A stretch of 20,498 bases of DNA from JBJHDF01 sp050486405 (GCA_050486405.1 JBJHDF010000039.1:1-20498), one strand, 5' to 3'; shown: positions 7,250 to 14,994, numbered from the stretch's first letter. Notes: generated from the sequence alone by a model not told the origin. A program made the numbers and translations.

Positions 7250-7834
7250 ATGGAACAACAGGTCATCAACCTGTTCCACGCCAGTATCCAGGCCAAAATG
7301 CAAGCCGGTGAAGAGCTGGCTCCCACCATTGCCCGCGCCAGCCAGGTGATGGTGGACGCGCTGCTCCACGAAAACCGTATTCTCGCCTGCGGCAATGGCA
7401 TATCCGCCGGGCTGGCGCAGATTTTTGCCAGTTGCCTGGCCAACCGGTTTGTCCGCGAGCGACCCGGCCTGCCCGCACTGGCGCTGGGTACCGATACCGT
7501 TACGCAAACCGCCATCGCCACGGATCAAAGCTTCAACGACATCTATGCCAAGCAGATCCGCACCCTGGGCCAACCCGGTGATCTGCTGCTGGTGCTGGCC
7601 AGCGACGACGCCGGTAATCTGGTGCAGGCCATCAGCGCCGCCCACGACCGGGACATACAGGTCATCGCCCTGACCGGCAAGAGTGTTCGCGACACAGCCT
7701 CGCTGCTGGACAATCGCGACCTGGAGCTGAGAGTAGCCTCCGGCACTGCCACCCACGTGCACGAAGTACATCTGCTTGCATTGTTCTGCCTGTGTGATTT
7801 AATTGACCAACAACTGTTCGGGAGCCACCTCTGA
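7250..7834 (+). CDS. diaA: SIS-domain protein, DiaA-type DnaA initiator-associating factor
   Basis: 194-residue sugar-isomerase-fold protein. E. coli DiaA (196 aa) is a tetramer that binds several DnaA molecules and promotes regular initiation at oriC. Alignable blocks are ILACGNGISAGLAQIFAS, LANRFVRERPGLPALALGTD, TQTAIATDQSFNDIYAKQIRTLGQPGDLLLVL, AAHDRDIQVIALTG, and a C-terminal HVHEVHLLALFCLCDLIDQQLF helix. The phosphosugar-binding Ser/Thr loop seen in GmhA (STSGNS type) reads ASDDAGN here, so isomerase activity is unlikely and the DiaA assignment is favoured over phosphoheptose isomerase. AGAGAAG precedes the start. Its stop overlaps the dolP start by 1 nt (TGATG). Confidence 0.88.
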   Translation: MEQQVINLFHASIQAKMQAGEELAPTIARASQVMVDALLHENRILACGNGISAGLAQIFASCLANRFVRERPGLPALALGTDTVTQTAIATDQSFNDIYAKQIRTLGQPGDLLLVLASDDAGNLVQAISAAHDRDIQVIALTGKSVRDTASLLDNRDLELRVASGTATHVHEVHLLALFCLCDLIDQQLFGSHL

Positions 7835-8412
7835 TGTTGCCGCGCCTTGCCCCCGCCCTTCTGTTGTCGCTGCTGTGCCTGAGCCTGCACGGCTGTTCCA
7901 GCATTATCGGTGCCACCACCAGTGAACCCATTCAGGTTGACCCCGGCAAACGCACACTGGGCGTGCGCATCGACGACCGGCAGATCGAGACCATCGCCAC
8001 CGTCAACATCAACAAAGCCAGCGAAGAGCTGAGCAATGCCAACATCAATGTTCACAGCTACAACGCGTTGGTGCTGTTGACTGGCCAGGTTCCCAACTCC
8101 GAGGCGCGACGTCTGGCCACGGACACAGTATTGGCCATTCCCCATGTGCGGCAAGTACACAACGAGTTGGAAATCCAGGCCAATACATCCATGCTATCCC
8201 GCACCAACGACACCTGGCTCTCCACCAAGGTGCGTACCAAACTGCTGGCCAATCGCGACGTAGAGAGCAGCCGGGTGCGGGTAATCACCGAAGACAACAC
8301 CGTGTTTCTGATGGGCATGGTATCCCGGGTGGAAGCAGACACGATTACCAGCATCGCCCGCCACACTGGTGGCGTAAAGAAGGTGGTGCGGGTGTTCGAA
8401 TATATCGATTAA
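7834..8412 (+). CDS. dolP: BON-domain outer-membrane lipoprotein DolP (YraP)
   Basis: 192-residue lipoprotein with two BON domains. The E. coli homologue binds anionic phospholipids, localises to the outer membrane and division site, and supports membrane integrity and BAM function. A signal sequence ends LSLHGC with Cys21 lipidated. BON1 covers about 47-112 (NINVHSYNALVLLTGQVPN, IPHVRQVHNELEI) and BON2 about 120-190. BON2 is introduced by the strongly conserved NDTWLSTKVRTKLLANRDV and carries VRVITEDNTVFLMGMVSRVEAD and GGVKKVVRVFEYID. The start is coupled to diaA by a TGATG overlap, as in the canonical cluster. Envelope stress control is known in enteric bacteria, but no internal promoter was seen here. 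Confidence 0.94.
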   Translation: MLPRLAPALLLSLLCLSLHGCSSIIGATTSEPIQVDPGKRTLGVRIDDRQIETIATVNINKASEELSNANINVHSYNALVLLTGQVPNSEARRLATDTVLAIPHVRQVHNELEIQANTSMLSRTNDTWLSTKVRTKLLANRDVESSRVRVITEDNTVFLMGMVSRVEADTITSIARHTGGVKKVVRVFEYID

Positions 8413-8435
8413 CTCATGCAAACAAGGACAGCCCT

Positions 8436-9032
8436 ATGGATATTTCAACCATCATCACTCTGATTGTCATCGCCGCGCTGGTCTTTTACGTAGTCGGCAT
8501 ATACAACCGCCTGGTGGCATTGAGAAACCGCTTCCAGAATGCTTTTGCCCAGATCGAGGTGCAACTCAAGCGCCGCTACGATCTGATTCCCAACCTGGTG
8601 GAAACGGCCAAGGCCTACCTGAAACACGAGCGCGAAACGCTCGAAGCGGTTACCCAGGCGCGCAACCAGGCCATGGCCGGTCTGGCCGCTGCCGCTGCCC
8701 AGCCCGGTAGCGCCGCCGCCATGTCGCAACTGGGCGGCGCGGAGAACATGTTGGCCGGCGCCCTGGGGCGCCTCAATATGGTGATGGAAGCCTATCCCGA
8801 CCTGAAAGCCTCCCAGAACATGCAACAACTGAGCGAAGAACTCACCAGCACGGAAAACAAAGTGGCTTTTGCCCGCCAGGGTTTCAACGACGCGGTAATG
8901 ACCTACAACACCTACAAGCAGAGCTTTCCCCCAGTAGTCTTCGCCGGCACCTTTGGCCACAGAGAGAACGCAGCTCCGCTCGAATTTGCTGACAGTCAGG
9001 CCATTCAGGAGGCGCCCAAGGTCAGCTTCTGA
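8436..9032 (+). CDS. lemA: LemA family membrane protein
   Basis: 198-residue protein with one N-terminal transmembrane segment (about 5-24), then the LemA helical domain: VGIYNRLVALRNRFQNAFAQ, IEVQLKRRYDLIPNLVETAK, AVTQARNQA, AYPDLKASQNMQQLSEELTSTENKVAFARQGFNDAVMTYN. This is the diagnostic LemA pattern, the coiled-helical region facing outward from the inner membrane. AAGGA lies 8 nt before the start, and only 23 nt separate it from dolP, so it may be read from the same transcript. The family's biochemical role is unsettled. Genes next to lemA often encode M48 peptidases, as here, suggesting a membrane quality-control partnership. Confidence 0.92.
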   Translation: MDISTIITLIVIAALVFYVVGIYNRLVALRNRFQNAFAQIEVQLKRRYDLIPNLVETAKAYLKHERETLEAVTQARNQAMAGLAAAAAQPGSAAAMSQLGGAENMLAGALGRLNMVMEAYPDLKASQNMQQLSEELTSTENKVAFARQGFNDAVMTYNTYKQSFPPVVFAGTFGHRENAAPLEFADSQAIQEAPKVSF

Positions 9033-10927
9033 TGAATTTCTTCGAACAACAGGATATCGCCCGGCGCAACACCATCAAGCTGGTGGTGCTTTTGGCACTG
9101 GCGGTGCTGTCACTGATCGCCGCCGCCACCGTACTGCTGGCAACACTGCTGTTCAGTCAGGACATTGGCTCCTGGCAGAGCTGGGGCTGGCAACTCACCG
9201 GCAGCATAGCTGCCGTGGTGTGTACCGTAGTGCTGCTGGGCAGTCTCTACAAATTGTCGCAACTGCGCGGCGGCGGCCGGGTGGTGGCCGAAGCGCTGGG
9301 CGGCAAGCGCATTCAGTACCACACCGACGATCCCGACGAACGCCGGGTACTGAATGTAGTGGAGGAAATGGCCATTGCCTCGGGGATTGCCGTGCCCCAG
9401 GTGTATGTGCTGGAGGACAGCTCCATCAACGCCTTCGCCGCTGGCTACAGCCATCACGACGCGGTGATCGGCATTACCCGCGGCGCCATTCGCCTGCTCA
9501 ACCGCGACGAACTTCAGGGCGTGGTGGCGCACGAGTTCAGCCATATTTTTCACGGTGATATGCGCCTGAACATGCGTCTGGTGGCGCTACTCAACGGTAT
9601 ATTGCTTATCGGCCTGATGGGCTACGTGATTCTGCGCGGCAGCGGCCGTATACGTGTCAGTGGCGGCCGCAACAGCGGCGGTGCCATAATCGCCATTTTC
9701 ATCCTGGGTCTGGGACTTATGGTGCTCGGCTACGCCGGCACCTTCTTTGGCAACCTGATCAAGGCCGCCGTCAGCCGCCAGCGGGAGTTTCTCGCCGACG
9801 CCTCGGCGGTGCAGTACACCCGCAACCCGGCGGGCATCGCCGGCGCCTTAAAAAAAATCGGCGGCCACAGTTTCGGCTCCGAATTGGCCAGCGCCGGCGC
9901 CGCCGAATACAGCCATATGTATTTCAGCCAGGGCATCGCCAGCAGTTTCAACGCACTCATGGCCACCCACCCGCCGCTGCGTGAACGCATCAAGCGGGTG
10001 GAGCCGCAGTGGGACGGCAAGCTTCCCGCGGTGGCACCACCCCGCGCCCAACCCAGCGCTGGCCCGGGCAGTGAACAGATCAGCGGTTTTTCAGCCCCGG
10101 CAGCCGCAACCGGTGCGGTGACTCTGGACACCCTGGAAAAAAGTGTCGACGCCATCGGCGAGCCCAGTGTGGAACACCTGGCTCAGGCGAGAAATACACT
10201 GACGGCCCTGCCGGCAGTACTCAGGGACGCCGCGCACGAGCCCTTTGCCGCGCGCGCGCTGGTCTACGCCCTGCTGCTGAGCGAAGACCTGGCGGTACGC
10301 AGGCAACAGCTTCAGGAGCTGGAGACCGGCGCCCTGCCACAGACGGTGCGCGAGCTCAATCAACTGCTGCCACACCTGACCCTGCTCACTCCCGCCCAGC
10401 GACTGCCCCTGCTCGAACTTGCCCTGCCGACACTGAAGCAACAATCCGCCGAGCAATACCGGGTGTTCAAGCACTGCCTGGTGCAACTGATTCGCGCCGA
10501 TCAGCGCATCAGTCTCACCGAGTGGAGCCTCTACCGCATTCTGTGCCGCAACCTGGAAGAGCGACGCCCGGCGCTGGGCTCCTACAATCTGCGCAAACTG
10601 CGCAGCCAGTGCCGCCTGGTGCTGACGGTCATGGCCCGGGCCGGTAACGACAGCGAGGAGGAGGCCGCCAGCGCCTTCGCTGCCGCCGCCGCCAGTCTGC
10701 AGATGTCCGAGCTGTCGCTGCTGCCCCGGGAAGAGTCCGGGCTAGCCCGACTGGATCAGGCGCTGGAAGATCTCAACCAGATCAAGCCCCTGCAAAAACC
10801 TGGCCTGCTAAAGGCCATCGGTCTCTGCGTCACTCACGACGGCAGGGTCACACCCACGGAAGCCGAGCTGTTCCGCGCCATTGCCGACTGTCTGGACTGC
10901 CCCCTGCCACCAATTCTCGGCAACTGA
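9032..10927 (+). CDS. M48 (HtpX-like) membrane metallopeptidase with TerB-like C-terminal region
   Basis: 631-residue zinc metallopeptidase. Transmembrane segments lie near 17-40, 54-73, 186-204 and 219-241. The catalytic motif is HEFSH (His167, Glu168, His171), and a downstream Glu in REFLADASAV (about Glu252) is the expected third zinc ligand, so the site looks complete. The HtpX family acts in inner-membrane protein quality control. Unlike HtpX (about 290 aa) it carries some 290 extra residues. Within these, about 485-515 (RADQRISLTEWSLYRILCRN) and 596-626 (THDGRVTPTEAELFRAIADC) resemble the acidic helix-loop-helix pattern of TerB-like domains. The start codon overlaps the lemA stop by 1 nt, so the two products are probably made in fixed ratio and act together. 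Substrates are unknown. Confidence 0.9.
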   Translation: MNFFEQQDIARRNTIKLVVLLALAVLSLIAAATVLLATLLFSQDIGSWQSWGWQLTGSIAAVVCTVVLLGSLYKLSQLRGGGRVVAEALGGKRIQYHTDDPDERRVLNVVEEMAIASGIAVPQVYVLEDSSINAFAAGYSHHDAVIGITRGAIRLLNRDELQGVVAHEFSHIFHGDMRLNMRLVALLNGILLIGLMGYVILRGSGRIRVSGGRNSGGAIIAIFILGLGLMVLGYAGTFFGNLIKAAVSRQREFLADASAVQYTRNPAGIAGALKKIGGHSFGSELASAGAAEYSHMYFSQGIASSFNALMATHPPLRERIKRVEPQWDGKLPAVAPPRAQPSAGPGSEQISGFSAPAAATGAVTLDTLEKSVDAIGEPSVEHLAQARNTLTALPAVLRDAAHEPFAARALVYALLLSEDLAVRRQQLQELETGALPQTVRELNQLLPHLTLLTPAQRLPLLELALPTLKQQSAEQYRVFKHCLVQLIRADQRISLTEWSLYRILCRNLEERRPALGSYNLRKLRSQCRLVLTVMARAGNDSEEEAASAFAAAAASLQMSELSLLPREESGLARLDQALEDLNQIKPLQKPGLLKAIGLCVTHDGRVTPTEAELFRAIADCLDCPLPPILGN

Positions 10928-10932
10928 TCCGG

Positions 10933-10962
10933 TTGGAGGCCACTGCGGCCAGCGGGTATAAT
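10933..10962 (+). promoter_or_regulatory. Promoter for the aminotransferase gene
   Basis: TTGGAG (10933-10938) is followed after 18 nt by a perfect TATAAT (10957-10962). Transcription would start near 10969, leaving a short leader with GAGGT (10985-10989) 7 nt before the TTG at 10997. The -10 hexamer overlaps an in-frame ATG at 10961, arguing against that ATG as the translation start. Confidence 0.7.
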
Positions 10963-10996
10963 GCCGCTTTTGCCACCAACCTTCGAGGTAATCACC

Positions 10997-12277
10997 TTGC
11001 AACTGGATCAAGCCGCACCGGACCAGCTCCGCCAGTGGGAAAACGCACTGGCAGCGGAGTATCAAGCCATCGTCGACAGAAAACTCAATCTCGATCTGAC
11101 CCGGGGCAAACCCTCGGCGGAGCAGCTGTCACTGTCAGACGCACTGGACGGCATACTCGGTGGCGACTACCGCGCCGCCGATGGCACCGACACGCGCAAC
11201 TACGGTGGTCTCGACGGCCTGCCCGAGGCCAAGCAACTCGGCGCTCACATTCTGGGCATTCCCGCAGAGAACGTCCTGGTCGGCGGCAACAGCAGTCTGA
11301 CCCTGATGTTCCAGATGATGCTCACCGCGCATCAGTTCGGCCTGCAGGGCCCCGACTCGGCCTGGCGGCGTCGGGGCAGAGTCACCTTTATCTGCCCGGT
11401 GCCCGGCTACGACCGCCACTACACCGTGTGCGAGCAACTGGGCGTAGACATGGTCACCGTGGCCATGACCGACCAGGGCCCGGACATGGACGCCGTGGAG
11501 GCGCTGGTCACGGATAACCCCCAGGTTGTCGGCCTCTGGTGTGTGCCCAAATACTCCAACCCCACCGGCACCGTGTACAGCGACGACACCGTCAAGCGCA
11601 TCGCCGCTCTGGGTAAAATTGCCAGCCCGGGTTTTCGGGTCTTCTGGGATAACGCCTACGGCGTACACGACCTGGTGGAGCCACCGCGGCAACTGGCTTC
11701 CATTTTCGATGCCTGCCGGGAGCAGGGCACGGAAGACTCGGTGATCCAGTTTGCCTCCACCTCCAAAATCACTCACGCCGGTGCCGGCGTCGCCTTTGTC
11801 GGCGCCAGCGACGCCAACCTCAAGGGCTTCAAACAGTTTCTTGGCACCTGCACTATCGGGCCGGACAAGGTCAACCAGATCCGTCACACCCGATTCCTGC
11901 CGGACCGCGACGCCCTGCTGGCGCACATGAAAATGCACGCGCAGTTGCTGCAGCCGCGCTTCGCTGCGGTACTGTCTGCACTGGAACAGGCCTTCGGCGA
12001 CAACGATCTGGGCACCTGGGAGAAACCCGAGGGTGGCTACTTTGTCTCATTCGACACCCGTCCGGGCTGTGCCCGAGAGACGGTGCGTCTGGCCGCCGAA
12101 GCCGGCGTCAAACTGACACCCGCCGGTGCCACCTTCCCCTACGGCAAAGACCCGGAGGATCGCAATATCCGTATTGCCCCTTCGGTGCCAACTGTCGCAG
12201 AGGTGGTAGCCGCCATGGAAGTGTTCGTCACCTGCGTCAAGTTGGCGTCAGTGCGGCAAAAGCTGGCGGATCTTTAG
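10997..12277 (+). CDS. PLP-dependent aminotransferase, MocR-like aspartate aminotransferase group (Aminotran_MocR)
   Basis: 426-residue fold-type I aminotransferase; the closest recognised group is the Aminotran_MocR / subgroup 1c aspartate aminotransferases. Signatures: LDLTRGKPSAEQLSLS near the N-terminus, NYGGLDGLPEAKQLGAHILG, GGNSSLTLMF (cofactor phosphate), CPVPGYDRHY, PKYSNPTGTVYS, VFWDNAYGVHDL (Asp and Tyr contacting the pyridine ring), FASTSKITHAGAG with Schiff-base Lys257, and RNIRIAPSVPT with the substrate-carboxylate Arg. The likely reaction is amino transfer between aspartate or a related amino acid and 2-oxoglutarate, but substrate is not proven by sequence. The TTG at 10997 is chosen for its GAGGT ribosome-binding site at 7 nt and because the upstream ATG (10961) overlaps the promoter -10. 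It has its own promoter, so it is not simply part of the lemA operon. Confidence 0.88.
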   Translation: MQLDQAAPDQLRQWENALAAEYQAIVDRKLNLDLTRGKPSAEQLSLSDALDGILGGDYRAADGTDTRNYGGLDGLPEAKQLGAHILGIPAENVLVGGNSSLTLMFQMMLTAHQFGLQGPDSAWRRRGRVTFICPVPGYDRHYTVCEQLGVDMVTVAMTDQGPDMDAVEALVTDNPQVVGLWCVPKYSNPTGTVYSDDTVKRIAALGKIASPGFRVFWDNAYGVHDLVEPPRQLASIFDACREQGTEDSVIQFASTSKITHAGAGVAFVGASDANLKGFKQFLGTCTIGPDKVNQIRHTRFLPDRDALLAHMKMHAQLLQPRFAAVLSALEQAFGDNDLGTWEKPEGGYFVSFDTRPGCARETVRLAAEAGVKLTPAGATFPYGKDPEDRNIRIAPSVPTVAEVVAAMEVFVTCVKLASVRQKLADL

Positions 12278-12354
12278 CTGACAAAACCTTTTGGTCTAAG
12301 AACCCCAATCTCTATTCAGTAGTGAGCTGTTCAGCCGCGCTTCCCAGGTATAAA

Positions 12355-12369
12355 TCCCGCAAAGCGGGA
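12355..12369. repeat. Small hairpin between the aminotransferase and ybaK-like gene
   Basis: TCCCGC and GCGGGA form a perfect 6-bp stem around AAA. No T-run follows on either strand, so it is a weak terminator at best. The 173-bp gap around it contains no other gene. Confidence 0.3.
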
Positions 12370-12450
12370 ATTCTGTGCATATACTTAGGGAGCGGGCCCA
12401 ACAGGGCGTATTTCAACAGCCTGCCGAGCAGTATCGAGGGGGTGAACAAC

Positions 12451-13005
12451 ATGAGTATTGCCGCCAGTGTGGCGAAGTACCTGATGCAGCGGGAGGTTCA
12501 ATACAGCCTGCTGGAACATGAATACAGCGAAGGTTCCTTCAACACCGCCCAAAAGGCACGCATCGACGACCGCTGTCTGGTCAAGGCCGTGGTGCTCAGG
12601 GACGAGGACTTCCACTACATCCTCTGCGCCCTGCCCGCCCACAACAAGATACTCCGCCACACCCTGAACCAGATGTTCGACCGCCATTTGGAACTGGTGG
12701 ACGAGGATGAGTTGGCGCGGCTGTTCCCGGACTGCGCCCCCGGTGCCATACCGGCGCTGGGGGACGCCTACGGCCTGGATACGGTGTGGGACGAGGAACT
12801 GGCCGAGCGAAACCAAGTGTTTGTGGAGGCCGGCGATCACCGGCAACTGATCCGCCTGAGTGGCGCGGATTTTGTCGCGCTGATGGCGGACAAACTCAGT
12901 GGCCACTTCAGCGCCGAGCGGCAGCGCTTTCGCTTCCGCAAGAGCCATTTGGGGAAAAAGCCGCCGCCGGAAAGCCTGGCGGTAATGCACCAGGGCGCCA
13001 TATAA
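12451..13005 (+). CDS. YbaK/ProX-type aminoacyl-tRNA deacylase domain protein
   Basis: 184-residue protein of the YbaK/prolyl-tRNA-synthetase-associated domain family, which hydrolyses mischarged tRNAs (for example Cys- or Ala-tRNA(Pro)) in trans. The N-terminal LLEHEYSEGSFNTAQKARI and CLVKAVVLRDEDFHYILCALPAHNKI correspond to the family core. Lys45 in the CLVKAVVL strand is at the position of the catalytic Lys of YbaK. The middle AIPALGDAYGLDTVWDEELAERNQVFVEAGDHRQLIRLSGADF block is the rest of the domain. The C-terminal 25 residues are basic and specific. The ATG at 12451 is preferred over the upstream frame start at 12322 because GAGGGGG precedes it and the fold begins there. Which mischarged tRNA it corrects is not deducible. 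Confidence 0.85.
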   Translation: MSIAASVAKYLMQREVQYSLLEHEYSEGSFNTAQKARIDDRCLVKAVVLRDEDFHYILCALPAHNKILRHTLNQMFDRHLELVDEDELARLFPDCAPGAIPALGDAYGLDTVWDEELAERNQVFVEAGDHRQLIRLSGADFVALMADKLSGHFSAERQRFRFRKSHLGKKPPPESLAVMHQGAI

Positions 13006-13073
13006 CCAGCAGCGCGGCAGCCAAGGGCGGCGGCGCGACTGGCAACCACACCAGCCTCGCCCCGCACGCACTC

Positions 13074-13502
13074 TTAGAAGCGCTGGTCGGTAGGCACCAG
13101 TACCACGGTGCCAACACCCGCCGCATAGGCGGCGTCGGCTACAGCCACATAGGTCTCGGCATAGGAGTCCTCGTGGGCCTGCACCACGACCGCAGCGTTG
13201 GGCAGCTCCGCCCGCATCCGCTCGATATTGGAGCGAATCGCCATCTCGTCAATGCGGCTAAACTGGCCCTCTGCAATTATCTCGATCTGGTTATCCGCAG
13301 ATATCCGCACCAGGATATTGCGGTTTTCCTGCTGTTCCTGTTCTTGCTCGGTCCGCTCCGGCACATTGACATCCAGGCCAACCTCGCGCACAAAAGATGC
13401 GGTGACAATAAAGAAGATCAACATGATGAACACCACGTCGAGCATGGGCGTCAGGTCGATTTCGGTACTGTCTTCTGCCTTACCTCGTTTTCTTCGACTC
13501 AC
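13074..13502 (-). CDS. exbD: ExbD/TolR-family proton-channel subunit (orphan)
   Basis: 142-residue inner-membrane protein of the ExbD/TolR family, which with ExbB uses the proton motive force to energise TonB. A short basic cytoplasmic N-terminus (RRKRGK) is followed by EIDLTPMLDVVFIMLIFFIV, with Asp22 at the position of the essential proton-carrying Asp in the single transmembrane helix. The periplasmic domain extends to the C-terminus. The start is GTG at 13502, with AGGAG 10 nt upstream. No exbB or tonB is adjacent: upstream is 561 bp of non-coding DNA and downstream a convergent ybaK-like gene. It must use an ExbB encoded elsewhere. A TonB-C-domain protein lies 3.2 kb away on the other strand. 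Confidence 0.93.
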   Translation of the reverse strand: MSRRKRGKAEDSTEIDLTPMLDVVFIMLIFFIVTASFVREVGLDVNVPERTEQEQEQQENRNILVRISADNQIEIIAEGQFSRIDEMAIRSNIERMRAELPNAAVVVQAHEDSYAETYVAVADAAYAAGVGTVVLVPTDQRF

Positions 13503-14063
13503 CGCAGTTACTCTCCTCTGGAATTATCTCTGAACATTGCCCCGGGTCCGGTTGCGGCGTCCGACAGGAGGAGCGCCGGGCACCTTTACTTGGACCACAC
13601 CGGGACAGCCATATTACCAGCTTTCGCCCAGGTCTGACTACGGCCTTTACACTGGCGCCGGCGGCAAGCCCAGGAAGACGGCCCAAATCCCGTCAAAATT
13701 CCGACAAATTTGATATTTTCGCTCCATTTTATCGAATTTCGACCTGTTTGCCCCAAAGGTTGACAGCTGCCGAAGTCACGGCAACACAACCCTATACGCC
13801 GCCACGGATCCCCCGCGGAGCGCCCCTGTCTCCGGGTCAATTGCGCTTCGCTCAAGCGGTGCCTGCAACCCTGGGTAGCGACCATCGCAATGCCTGGCAC
13901 GGTAGACCAGCGAGCCCCGGGACAATTATTTACGACCAAAATGCATAAAAAACTTGAATTTTTTCTGCAAAGTTTTAATTTATAGCTGCGTTATTAAAAT
14001 TGCCACCTCAACCCAACCCTGTTTTACAAACATCCTGTTCTACAACAATAAAGGAAGCTCACC
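13503..14063. other. 561-bp divergent intergenic region between exbD and the AlgP-like gene
   Basis: The open frames here have no family resemblance and unnatural composition, so I regard the region as non-coding. It has an AT-rich island at about 13688-13740 and a second at about 13925-14015 leading into the AlgP-like gene, both suitable for promoters. The second contains TTGAAT (13954-13959) and TTTAAT/TTATAG stretches but no ideally spaced pair. A small CGCTT/AAGCG hairpin lies at 13844-13858. AAGGAAGC at about 14051-14058 serves the AlgP-like start. There is room for a small RNA, but I cannot identify one. Confidence 0.5.
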
Positions 14064-14951
14064 ATGGCTGCACGCAAACAGAAAGCGAAAGCTCTCGACA
14101 AGGTTGCTCAACTTGAGCAGCAATTGGCACAACTGCAAGCACAACTGGCCAAGGCCCGCGCCTCTCAGTTGAACGATGCCCAGAAAGCGGCAGGCGCCGC
14201 CCAACGGGAAGCCACCAAAGCGGCAAGTCAGCTCAAGTCAGCGCAATCCAAACTGGCGGCAGCTCGCAAGAAAAAATCCGCAGCCGCCGTCAAGGCAGCC
14301 AGTGCGGCACAGGCCAAGGCGCGTCAGGTAGCTGCTGCTGCCAAAAAGGCCGCCGCCGACGCCAAACAAGCCCTGGCTGACCTTAAGGCCACCAACAAAG
14401 CAGCAGCAGAGCACGGCAAAGCCCTGGCCAAGGCCAAGGCAGCGGTGAGCAAGAAGCTGAAGGCCGCCGAGCGCAAGGCCGCGGCCAAGGCCAAGGTAGC
14501 CGCCAAGAAAGCCCAGGCCAGAGCCAAAGTGGCAGCCAAGAAAGCCGCTGCCAAAGCCCGGGCAGCCGCCAAAAAGGCAGCGGCCAAAGCCAAGGTCGCC
14601 GCGAGAAAAGTAGCCGCACGGCAGCGTGCTCTGGAGAAAAAAGCGGCTGCCAAGGCCAGAGCCGCCGCCAAGAAGGCTGCAGCCAAAGCCAAAGCCACCG
14701 CCAAAAAAGCCAAAGCCAAAGCCAAAGCCAAGGCTGCCGTAAAAAAGACGGCTCGCAAAACCCCGGCGAAGAAAGCGGCCAGCAAAAAGGCTCCAGCTAA
14801 GAAGGCGCCGGCCAAGAAGACACCAGCCAAGAAAAAGGCTAGCGTAAAAAAGGCCCCTGCTAAAAAGGCATCGGCCAAGAAGGCCTCAACCAAAAAGGCT
14901 CCAGCGAAGAAGGCCGCCCGGAAGACGTCCGCGCGCAAAAAGACCAGCTGA
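14064..14951 (+). CDS. AlgP/histone H1-like Lys/Ala-rich DNA-binding protein
   Basis: 295-residue, extremely Lys/Ala-rich protein. Residues 1-60 (KALDKVAQLEQQLAQLQAQL and on) form a short coiled coil. From about 70 to 240 the chain is made of AAAKAKVAAKK-type repeats, and from about 243 to the end of KKAPAKKAS-type PAKK repeats like eukaryotic histone H1 tails. This two-part plan matches AlgP (AlgR3) of Pseudomonas, a histone-like protein reported to influence alginate gene expression; non-specific DNA or RNA binding is the safe prediction. The repeats are visible at DNA level (GCCAAG/GCCAAA and AAGAAGGC units), so length variation between strains is likely. AAGGAAGC precedes the ATG. It ends shortly before a convergent gene, with a 6-bp hairpin between. 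Confidence 0.8.
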   Translation: MAARKQKAKALDKVAQLEQQLAQLQAQLAKARASQLNDAQKAAGAAQREATKAASQLKSAQSKLAAARKKKSAAAVKAASAAQAKARQVAAAAKKAAADAKQALADLKATNKAAAEHGKALAKAKAAVSKKLKAAERKAAAKAKVAAKKAQARAKVAAKKAAAKARAAAKKAAAKAKVAARKVAARQRALEKKAAAKARAAAKKAAAKAKATAKKAKAKAKAKAAVKKTARKTPAKKAASKKAPAKKAPAKKTPAKKKASVKKAPAKKASAKKASTKKAPAKKAARKTSARKKTS

Positions 14952-14964
14952 GATCCACCAGCCT

Positions 14965-14982
14965 GACGCCAGGGAAGGCGTC
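14965..14982. terminator. Hairpin between convergent genes, possible weak bidirectional terminator
   Basis: GACGCC and GGCGTC form a perfect 6-bp stem around AGGGAA, 13 nt after the AlgP-like stop codon and 12 nt before the end of the convergent gene. Neither strand has a clear U-tract after the stem, so intrinsic termination is uncertain. Confidence 0.35.
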
Positions 14983-14994
14983 GCTGCTTAGCGG

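Noticed and set aside
12786..13637. 283-residue plus-strand frame over the end of the ybaK-like gene and exbD
   Set aside because: It runs opposite to the clear exbD gene and has no family features.
13586..13939. 117-residue minus-strand frame upstream of exbD, considered as a decayed exbB
   Set aside because: No ExbB-like hydrophobic segments or motifs; composition is not protein-like.
14324..14938. 204-residue Ala/Phe/Leu-rich minus-strand frame opposite the AlgP-like gene
   Set aside because: It is the complement of the Lys/Ala repeat; the coding strand is shown by the start signal and the AlgP-like layout.
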